Part shown: positions 1-7,912 of the stretch, in pieces
Layout of the letters: each line of letters begins with the position of its first letter
Position numbering within the stretch: the first letter of the stretch is position 1
Source of the DNA: Brachyspira hampsonii
Lineage (GTDB): Bacteria; Spirochaetota; Brachyspiria; Brachyspirales; Brachyspiraceae
NCBI RefSeq assembly: GCF_002214805.1
Contig: NZ_CP019914.1
Coordinates: forward strand, 2,046,001-2,110,000
Reading direction: 5' to 3'
Length of the DNA stretch: 64,000 nt
Position numbers and translations under genes: made by a program
Notes under the pieces: model-generated
Told to the model about the DNA's origin: nothing
The model's database searches: none
Seen by the model: the letters and a program-made list of their open reading frames with translations, nothing else

Positions 1-1280
1 GGATCTATTAGAGCATCATATACATCTATTATTTCAAGCATTTTAGCGGGGAAATAAGCAAAAGCCTCGCATTCATCTATAGCTTTAGCATCATAAGTCA
101 TGATTCTTTGTATTTGGAAATTAGGATATTTTTTTAATTTTAAAGCATGCAAATGTTCATAAGGTCCGTATCCTAATCCATAATATTCATGGTGTAAAGC
201 TACTGTAAGTATAACTTCAAGCGGATATTCAGAAGTTTGACTTACTAAAGCATAACTATTAAATAAGTGTTTTTTTATTCTTTCATAATCTCTTCCGTTT
301 GCTCCTTCAAAATAGTCCAAATCTTTAACTTTACCTATATCATGAAGCAAAGCACCTACAGAATAAAGATTCATATCTTTTTCTTCTATAATTTTAATAC
401 CTTTGTCTATACAATCTTCAACAGTTGCTAAGTTTTTATGTATTCCTTCTTTATTGAATACGGCTTCAACTTGTTCGTAAAATTTTTTATATTTATTAGT
501 ATATGAAGTTCTTATTTTATGTACTAAATGTCTTCTGTTTATTAAATTATTGTAAAACACCATAAAATTAACATAAGATATAAATACTCTGTTAGAATGC
601 GACATAACACCGCCGTCAGAATAATTTCTAAGTTCATCAAATACTTTCTGTGTTTCTGTATTTGCAGCAAGCATGTCAACTATAGTTGTAACCAAATTTG
701 TAGTTGTTTCAGTTATTTCCTGATTTTCTATTTTAGCCTGTTCCTGAGTAATTTCTTCGCCTTTAATCTTTTGAATACTTTCAAACATAGTAACTTTTGC
801 TATAAGTCCTACATCATTTCCAACATTTACTATTTCCTGAGCCGTATTTCTATTGATTCCTTTTTCTTTATCTACAGTAATTTCTTTTAATTTATCATCA
901 TAATTTTTTATTGTGTTAACTTTTTCCTTATATGTCATTTTAGAGATTTCTGATATTCTTTTACCCATCTCTTTTTCTGATTCTTTAGGTGTTCTAAATA
1001 CATAAGGAGCAGATTCATTTGAAGTATTATCTGAATTGTTTGTTTGAGTAATAGATTTGAATTCTTCTATAAACATAGAAAAATTTTTAGGTATGTATAT
1101 TTTTAAACTGCTGTATTTTTCATTATCAATAATTAAACTTAATTGTTCGGTAGGAAATATTATAAGTTTTTTTTCTTTATCTAATCTAAATAATGGTATA
1201 TTATGGGCAACTAGCTGATCTTTTATATCTTTTAGTTCTTTTACTGTTAGAATATCATATTTTTCCATCAAATCATTCAT
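1..1280 (-). CDS. HD-domain phosphohydrolase (HD-GYP-like), 3' end cut by window edge
   Basis: About 426 residues are visible and the C-terminus lies outside the window. The N-terminal 200 residues match nothing I recognise. The C-terminal part carries an HD metal-dependent phosphohydrolase core: SHSNR near residue 226, LLHDIGK near 311, LHHEYYGLGYG near 362 and DVYDALID at the cut end. This resembles HD-GYP cyclic-di-GMP phosphodiesterases, but the GYP signature is altered to GLGYGPY, so substrate is uncertain. The ATG at 1280 is preceded by AAGG about 12 bases upstream. It lies 85 bp downstream of the cysteine-cluster gene on the same strand and may be cotranscribed. No membrane segment is seen, so it is probably cytoplasmic. 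Confidence 0.75.
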   Translation of the reverse strand, partial: MNDLMEKYDILTVKELKDIKDQLVAHNIPLFRLDKEKKLIIFPTEQLSLIIDNEKYSSLKIYIPKNFSMFIEEFKSITQTNNSDNTSNESAPYVFRTPKESEKEMGKRISEISKMTYKEKVNTIKNYDDKLKEITVDKEKGINRNTAQEIVNVGNDVGLIAKVTMFESIQKIKGEEITQEQAKIENQEITETTTNLVTTIVDMLAANTETQKVFDELRNYSDGGVMSHSNRVFISYVNFMVFYNNLINRRHLVHKIRTSYTNKYKKFYEQVEAVFNKEGIHKNLATVEDCIDKGIKIIEEKDMNLYSVGALLHDIGKVKDLDYFEGANGRDYERIKKHLFNSYALVSQTSEYPLEVILTVALHHEYYGLGYGPYEHLHALKLKKYPNFQIQRIMTYDAKAIDECEAFAYFPAKMLEIIDVYDALID

Positions 1281-1365
1281 TATAAAAAACTACCTTAAAC
1301 AAAAATTACATAATACTTTCGTATTATATTATATCTCATATTGAAAAAAAAAGAAATATATAAAG

Positions 1366-1743
1366 CTATTTTTTTATTTTTACACCGGGGCAGGCTCTTT
1401 TGAATTTTCCTGATATTAAATTACCATTTTTATCCATATATTCTTTCCAATATGGAAAAGTAGAACATTGCTCAGGTTTTGAACTATTAATAGTGCATCT
1501 ATTGTTTTCATCTAAAAATGTACAAGGTTTATCATCTGTTACTTTTATATAATAACCGTACCCTTCTTCATATTCTAAATATTTATTAATAAAAACTAAA
1601 GGAGATATTTCTAATAATTTGGCCGCTCTTTTTATATCGTTATCATTAAAAAATACATATCCTTTTTCTCGGCAGCATATACCGCATCCTGTACATGAAA
1701 ATGTTAATATAGAATTTTTATTATTTTTGTTTGATTTTTTCAT
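1366..1743 (-). CDS. YkgJ-family cysteine cluster protein
   Basis: This 125-residue protein has the zinc/iron-chelating cluster pattern CTGCGICCR near residues 17-25. Further cysteines follow in CTFLDENNRC and EQCSTFPYW, and one near the C-terminus in RACPG. This is the YkgJ/UPF0153 (CxxCxxCC) family, presumed to bind Fe-S or zinc; its biochemical role is not established. Length is normal for the short members. It starts 24 bp after the stop of the long repeat protein and is likely in the same transcript. The Shine-Dalgarno sequence is weak. Confidence 0.8.
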   Translation of the reverse strand: MKKSNKNNKNSILTFSCTGCGICCREKGYVFFNDNDIKRAAKLLEISPLVFINKYLEYEEGYGYYIKVTDDKPCTFLDENNRCTINSSKPEQCSTFPYWKEYMDKNGNLISGKFKRACPGVKIKK

Positions 1744-1767
1744 TTTGTTGATTTTTGCTGTATTAGA

Positions 1768-4113
1768 TTATTTTAATATGGAATTGGCTTGATTTTTTAT
1801 TGTATTAGCTAGATTTTGCTTACCCATTTTTAAGTACATTTCAGAAACTTTTATGTAATCATTGTATAAAGCTCTTTTTTCATTGTCATTCATATCTTCA
1901 ATTTTTTTTTTACCCCCATTAGGGATTTTAATATTTATATTGAAAACTATGCTGTCAGGATTATTGTTTATAATATTTTGATTAAGTACTGCTATTGAAG
2001 GCCATCTTCTGCTGTCTCCAAGCTCGGCAGTGGCTATTGATGATAATGTATCAGTCCACTTTGTTTTATAAGTATCGGTACTATATGCAAATGTATTATT
2101 ATTTGCCTGAGTATTATTGACCGATGCATTTGTATTTGCGGCAGGCGGATTAGGAGGAGGATTTGGCGGAGTAGGGGGGGGTATTTCAGGCTCTTTCGGA
2201 GGAGTAGGTGCTGCTGCAGTATTAGTTTGAGTATTTGCAGCGTTATTAGTTTGAGGTCTTACTGTATTAGTCTGAGTATTTACCGCATTGTTAGTTTGAG
2301 GTCTTACTGTATTAGTCTGAGTATTTGCCGCATTGTTAGTTTGAGGTCTTACTGTATTAGTCTGAGTATTTGCCGCATTATTAGTTTGAGGTCTTACTGT
2401 ATTGGTCTGAGTATTTACCGTATTGTTAGTTTGAGGTCTTACTGTATTAGTCTGAGTATTTACCGCATTGTTAGTTTTAGGCATATCAGAGTCTATATTA
2501 TTAGTGCTTGATATAATATTATTTGTTATTAAATCATTCGTATTTAATGTATTATTATTTGTAACTTCTTCATAGAAATTGTCGTCAATTTCATTATTTT
2601 TTCCTGAGAAGAATTGTATTCCTAAGAATGATAATCCTAATATTATAATTATAATTCCTATTATAGGCACAATTTTATTTGATTTTTTATTATTTTCTAT
2701 AGAATGTTCAGGAGCTACATAAGGTTCTACCGGTTTTTTCTCAATTTCAGGCAGAGAAGAACTTTTTAATTCATCTTCTGTTTCTATAATTTTTATTTCT
2801 TTGTCTTTTAATTCCTGAATTTTTTCATTGATAGTTTCTTTTAATTCATCTATTTTTGATGAAGAATAATCTTTATAGCTTTCTACAGAACTATTTTCAT
2901 TTATTGTAGGAGCATCTTTTATAGCAGTATCAATTTCTTCCTGATTAAATTTAGATTTTTGAATATGCTCATCATCAGTAGGTATAACAACAGGTCTTTT
3001 AAATATATCGCTTTTACTGTATGTAGCTTTTTCTTCTACTTTAACATTATCAACATTATCTTCTATTTTTTTAGCCTCATCAGTTTCCGGTTCTGTTTTT
3101 TCTTCTGCAATTTCATCAAGTTTTTTATCTTCTTCTACTATTAATTCTTCTTTTGATTCTTCTTTTATTTCTACATTTTCTATTTCTTCTTTGTTATCAG
3201 AATCTATATTATCAGATATTTCATTATTTTCAATTTTTTCATTCTCTTCAGGTTTATTATCATCATCTTTTTTATTTTCAAGTGTTTCAAATGAATAAAC
3301 AGGCGAATTATCATCATGAACTACTGATGATGATGTATTTTCATTGATTGATGCAGTATTCTCTTCAGTTTTTTCATTTTTTATATTATGAGCTGCAAAT
3401 ACACTGCTTATAACAGGTTTAGATGTATTTATTTCTTCTGTATTATTTTTAGTATTAATATTATCTAAATTATCATCATCTACTATGGCTATACGCTTTT
3501 TTACGCTAACAGGTCTTGATACATTTTTAGATTTTGCTTTTATTGCTTCTTTAAGAAGAGTTATTGATTCTCTTTCAGTTCTATTTTCAGTATTTTCTGT
3601 TTTAATTGATTCTATTTTTCTAACAGGAGTTGAGGTTTTAAGAACAATTTTTCTGTTAGAAGTTTTTATTTCAGATGTTGCTTCTTTGATTATATCTTTC
3701 AAATCTTTTTTGTCGTCATCATTATTCTTTTTTAAAATAGAATCAGAAGTTTTTATTTCAGTTTTATTTTCTTTTGTTTCTTCTACTTTTTCATTTTGAG
3801 ATATTTTTTTTTCAGCAGTTTTTTTAGCTGCAGTTTTCTTTACTGTATCTTCTTTTTTTTCAGCTTTTTCAGCAGTTTTTTTGGCTGCAGTTTTCTTTAC
3901 TGTATCTTCTTTCTTTTCAGCTTTTTCGGCAGTTTTTTTAGCTGCGGTTTTCTTTACTGTATCTTCTTTCTTTTCAGCTTTTTCAGCAGTTTTTTTGGCT
4001 GCAGTTTTCTTTACTGTATCTTCTTTTTTGTTAGAAGCTTTTTTAGTTGAAGTCTTTTTTATTTCTTTAACTTCTTCTTCTTTTTTATTTGTTGTAGTTT
4101 TTCTTGTTGCCAT
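1768..4113 (-). CDS. Repeat-rich membrane protein: histone H1-like tail, one TM, LysM-like end
   Basis: The 781 residues fall into clear blocks. Residues 29-103 are four near-identical 19-residue units (KKEDTVKKTAAKKTAEKAE), lysine/alanine rich like bacterial histone H1-like tails. Then comes a long acidic, Glu/Asn/Lys-rich low-complexity stretch. A single hydrophobic segment (IVPIIGIIIIILGLSFLGI) lies near 476-498. About six copies of a 15-residue NTQTNTVRPQTNNAA unit follow near 538-633, then a proline-rich stretch. A C-terminal domain (DTLSSIATAELGDSRRWPSI...N) resembles LysM. With no cleavable signal peptide, the basic tail would be cytoplasmic and the LysM-like end periplasmic; topology is inferred. 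Only 4 bp separate it from the upstream winged-helix gene, so the two are probably coupled. I know no characterised homologue. Confidence 0.75.
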   Translation of the reverse strand: MATRKTTTNKKEEEVKEIKKTSTKKASNKKEDTVKKTAAKKTAEKAEKKEDTVKKTAAKKTAEKAEKKEDTVKKTAAKKTAEKAEKKEDTVKKTAAKKTAEKKISQNEKVEETKENKTEIKTSDSILKKNNDDDKKDLKDIIKEATSEIKTSNRKIVLKTSTPVRKIESIKTENTENRTERESITLLKEAIKAKSKNVSRPVSVKKRIAIVDDDNLDNINTKNNTEEINTSKPVISSVFAAHNIKNEKTEENTASINENTSSSVVHDDNSPVYSFETLENKKDDDNKPEENEKIENNEISDNIDSDNKEEIENVEIKEESKEELIVEEDKKLDEIAEEKTEPETDEAKKIEDNVDNVKVEEKATYSKSDIFKRPVVIPTDDEHIQKSKFNQEEIDTAIKDAPTINENSSVESYKDYSSSKIDELKETINEKIQELKDKEIKIIETEDELKSSSLPEIEKKPVEPYVAPEHSIENNKKSNKIVPIIGIIIIILGLSFLGIQFFSGKNNEIDDNFYEEVTNNNTLNTNDLITNNIISSTNNIDSDMPKTNNAVNTQTNTVRPQTNNTVNTQTNTVRPQTNNAANTQTNTVRPQTNNAANTQTNTVRPQTNNAVNTQTNTVRPQTNNAANTQTNTAAAPTPPKEPEIPPPTPPNPPPNPPAANTNASVNNTQANNNTFAYSTDTYKTKWTDTLSSIATAELGDSRRWPSIAVLNQNIINNNPDSIVFNINIKIPNGGKKKIEDMNDNEKRALYNDYIKVSEMYLKMGKQNLANTIKNQANSILK
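2216..2500 (-). repeat. 45-bp in-frame tandem repeat
   Basis: About six tandem units of 45 bp encode the NTQTNTVRPQTNNAA/V repeat of the long membrane protein. Copies differ at only a few bases, and the period is a multiple of three, so gain or loss of a unit keeps the frame. Confidence 0.85.
3805..4029 (-). repeat. 57-bp in-frame tandem repeat
   Basis: Four tandem copies of a 57-bp unit encode the basic KKEDTVKKTAAKKTAEKAE repeat at the N-terminus of the long membrane protein. They are nearly identical at DNA level, indicating recent expansion. Reading them on the opposite strand gives Phe/Ser-rich open frames that are artefacts. Confidence 0.85.
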
Positions 4114-4117
4114 ATTT

Positions 4118-4858
4118 TCACTCTGTTATATTTTGTTTTCTATTTATTAATATGTTTTTTATAGTATTCATTGTTTTTTCATCAAATATGTTTTCAGTTA
4201 TATTTCCTCTTTTTAATGAATCTATAAGATATTTATTTAAATTTATATCTTTATTGAGATTCTTTTCTTTAGCTATATAAACATAATTACACATAGATAA
4301 AATTATTCTAAGCTGATTTCCATCAGAAGAATACTTATCTATTAATTTCTGAGGTTCATCAATACCTAAACAACTTAAATTATAACAAACTTTAAAGAAA
4401 AGTTTATTAGTAACTTGTTTGATTTGGGTATCTTTTTTTACTTTTTTATTTATCGTATAGAGTATAGAAAAATCTCTAGCTTCAAAATTACATACAGCAG
4501 CATAAAATTTTTCCTGATAAGGCATAAGATAATGATGACTTTTTGCCTTAGATTCTACTCTAGTAATAAACCCCTTTTCTTCCAAAGCATCTAATGATTT
4601 AACTATAGTAGCATTTCCTCCTATACCTGCCTCATTTAATATTTGAGAATGAGTAGTTTTAGCTATGCCAAGTTCATAATCATAATTAGCAACTAAAGTT
4701 CTATATACTTCTTTAGCGGATAAAGGTAATTTTTTCCAAGTATTATTTTCTGTTATAGATTTTGGAATAAAAGAACACATTGATGCTATTGATAAAAATG
4801 TATCTTTATCTATCGTTTTTAATTGTGCTTTATTGATTATATCTAAAATGTTTTCCAA
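4118..4858 (-). CDS. Winged-helix protein, possibly replication-initiator or DnaD-like
   Basis: The protein is 246 residues, starting from TTG at 4858 with GGAG seven bases upstream. Residues 45-115 look like a winged helix: LPLSAKEVYRTLVANYDYELGIAKTTHSQILNEAGIG, then SLDALEEKGFITRVESKAK. This resembles the N-terminal DNA-binding domain of plasmid RepA-N or DnaD-type proteins and of MarR-like regulators. The C-terminal half is helical and lysine/asparagine rich. No enzymatic motif is seen. It is the first gene of a minus-strand cluster and is divergent from the 16S gene. Function is not assigned; replication, partition or transcriptional control are all possible. Confidence 0.6.
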   Translation of the reverse strand: MENILDIINKAQLKTIDKDTFLSIASMCSFIPKSITENNTWKKLPLSAKEVYRTLVANYDYELGIAKTTHSQILNEAGIGGNATIVKSLDALEEKGFITRVESKAKSHHYLMPYQEKFYAAVCNFEARDFSILYTINKKVKKDTQIKQVTNKLFFKVCYNLSCLGIDEPQKLIDKYSSDGNQLRIILSMCNYVYIAKEKNLNKDINLNKYLIDSLKRGNITENIFDEKTMNTIKNILINRKQNITE

Positions 4859-5198
4859 AATTCTACTCCAATATGTATATAATATATCTAAATCAATATA
4901 AAATCAAGTTTTAAAAAATATTTTGTTTATCTATTTTTTTAATATTCTATTCTATTAATTTGGGGTTTTTTTATCGGATTTGTTTTTATTAATTTTATTT
5001 TTGGTTTTTTTGTAATAAATTTCCAAAATAAGGATAAAAAAGCATAAAATTCCAATATTTTTGCTGTTTTTTAGGCTGTTTTCTTTTGAAAAAATTGTAA
5101 TATACTAAAAATCACCAAAAATAAGTATTATATGTATTATAAAATATATATTTTGATAAAAAAGATTGAAAAAATATAAAAAACGGTTTTATTTAGTA
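4859..5198. other. AT-rich intergenic region upstream of the 16S promoter
   Basis: About 340 bp are extremely AT rich with long A and T runs. I see no open frame with coding character and no tRNA. It presumably holds the promoter of the winged-helix gene and UP-element-like sequence for the rRNA promoter, but I cannot point to exact sites. Confidence 0.5.
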
Positions 5199-5226
5199 TT
5201 GTGTTTTTTTAGCTGTATGTTATAAT
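5199..5226 (+). promoter_or_regulatory. Probable 16S rRNA promoter
   Basis: TTGTGT (5199-5204) and TATAAT (5221-5226) are separated by 16 bp, with TGT directly before the -10 box (extended -10). Transcription would start near 5233, giving a leader of about 215 nt. The position is inferred from sequence only. Confidence 0.6.
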
Positions 5227-5234
5227 AATAAAAC

Positions 5235-5283
5235 AGTTGATGAGAAACAAAAAACATCAGCTAACAAAATGAAAGTTCTTTGA
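5235..5283 (+). promoter_or_regulatory. 16S leader: hairpin plus boxA-like element
   Basis: AGTTGATG (5235-5242) pairs with CATCAGCT (5255-5262) to make an 8-bp hairpin at the predicted 5' end of the transcript. GTTCTTTGA (5275-5283) resembles boxA antitermination sites of rRNA leaders. A second hairpin, ACTATTC/GAATAGT (5394-5411), lies closer to the mature 16S end. Confidence 0.45.
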
Positions 5284-5445
5284 AATATGGATAGCAGAAG
5301 CAATTTAAGAAAAACACAACTGGTGTAAGAACTTAGATTAAGTTCTATGACCCAATAGTTACAATTTGTAACATTTCTTTAAGTAAGTAAATCACTATTC
5401 AGTAGAATAGTAAAATAAAGAATCATTTCAGATTCACAAAAAGTG

Positions 5446-6960
<1,515 letters not shown>

Positions 6961-7046
6961 ATTCGGAGATTGTCCGACTTAAATCTTACTGCTATTCATA
7001 TTTGAAAGAATTTTTCCATATTATATTTTTTATACCTCGTTAATAA

Positions 7047-7071
7047 ACTAGCCATTTAGGCTGGTTTTTTT
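7047..7071 (+). terminator. rrs: Terminator of the 16S transcript
   Basis: ACTAGCC (7047-7053) pairs with GGCTGGT (7059-7065), including one G-U pair, around an ATTTA loop. A run of seven T follows. It sits 87 bp after the 16S 3' end, so the transcript probably ends without a 23S gene. Confidence 0.75.
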
Positions 7072-7102
7072 GTGCCTTTTATATATATGAAAATTTATAT
7101 TT

Positions 7103-7130
7103 TTGACTTTTTTTATAATATGTCTATAAT
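7103..7130 (+). promoter_or_regulatory. Promoter of the GntR-family gene
   Basis: TTGACT (7103-7108) and TATAAT (7125-7130) are separated by 16 bp, shortly before the Shine-Dalgarno sequence GGAG and the ATG at 7157. Confidence 0.6.
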
Positions 7131-7156
7131 AGTTATAATTTATATTGGAGATTTTT

Positions 7157-7888
7157 ATGGCTGTGTTGAAAAAAGAAATTGATATGAATATGCAGGAACA
7201 AAAAATATATGAGTATAATAGAATATATGTCTATAGAGTATTAAAAGAAAATATAATGAAATTGATACTTAAACCTGGAGAAAAAATTAGCGAGTTAAAT
7301 ATTAAAAAAACATTTAATGTAAGCAGATCTCCAATCAGAGAAGCTATTGTTAGATTAGTGGATGAGGAATTAATTGATGTTTTTCCTCAAAAGGGTACTT
7401 ATGTATCTTTGTTAGATCCTAACTTGATAGAAGATTCTTTATTTATGAGGGCTGCTATAGAAAAGGAAATAATGATTTTATTATGTTCTGAAGACTTTAA
7501 TGCTGAAAATTTATTAATTTCATTGGAATATATATTTGAAAAACAAAAAAAAATAGCATCAAATAATTTAAATAAAGATTCTATTATGGAATTTTTAGAT
7601 TTAAATGAACAATTTCATAGTGAGATATTTAAAAATATTGGCAAAATTAATATATGGGAAAAAATTTTGAAATTTGGAACTCATTATGTAAGATTTCATA
7701 TATTAGAATCTATATCTAAAACTAATGTTGATTTTGCAATAAAACAGCATACTGATATTATAAATGCTATAAAAAATAAAGATTACAATATTGCTAAGCA
7801 GCTGGAAAATAATTTATTATCTAATTATAGATTTAAATTAAAAAAAGTATATGATTTATATCCGCAGTATTTTAAATATAAAATATAA
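7157..7888 (+). CDS. GntR-family transcriptional regulator, FCD (FadR-like) type
   Basis: The N-terminal winged helix has the GntR pattern LILKPGEKISELNIKKTFNV, then SRSPIREAIVRLVDEELIDV and PQKGTYVS. The C-terminal part is an all-helical FCD ligand-binding domain with LNEQFHSEIF and a late H residue in KQHTDIINAI, typical metal/organic-acid-binding positions. I start it at ATG 7157, because GGAG at 7147-7150 is correctly spaced for that codon; an upstream TTG overlaps the Shine-Dalgarno. FCD regulators usually sense carboxylic acids and control uptake or catabolism. The citrate genes 12 kb away are one possible target, but nothing here proves it. It is probably monocistronic and converges on the YidC-like fusion gene. 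Confidence 0.88.
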   Translation: MAVLKKEIDMNMQEQKIYEYNRIYVYRVLKENIMKLILKPGEKISELNIKKTFNVSRSPIREAIVRLVDEELIDVFPQKGTYVSLLDPNLIEDSLFMRAAIEKEIMILLCSEDFNAENLLISLEYIFEKQKKIASNNLNKDSIMEFLDLNEQFHSEIFKNIGKINIWEKILKFGTHYVRFHILESISKTNVDFAIKQHTDIINAIKNKDYNIAKQLENNLLSNYRFKLKKVYDLYPQYFKYKI

Positions 7889-7912
7889 CCTTTTATTATA
7901 AATAATTATATT

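Noticed and set aside
2227-4150. Several plus-strand open frames of 60-104 codons opposite the long repeat protein
   Set aside because: They are antisense shadows of the tandem repeats, giving Phe/Ser- or Ser/Leu-rich repeats with no ribosome-binding site.
7145-7156. TTG start four codons upstream for the GntR-family gene
   Set aside because: It overlaps the GGAG site that is correctly spaced for ATG 7157.
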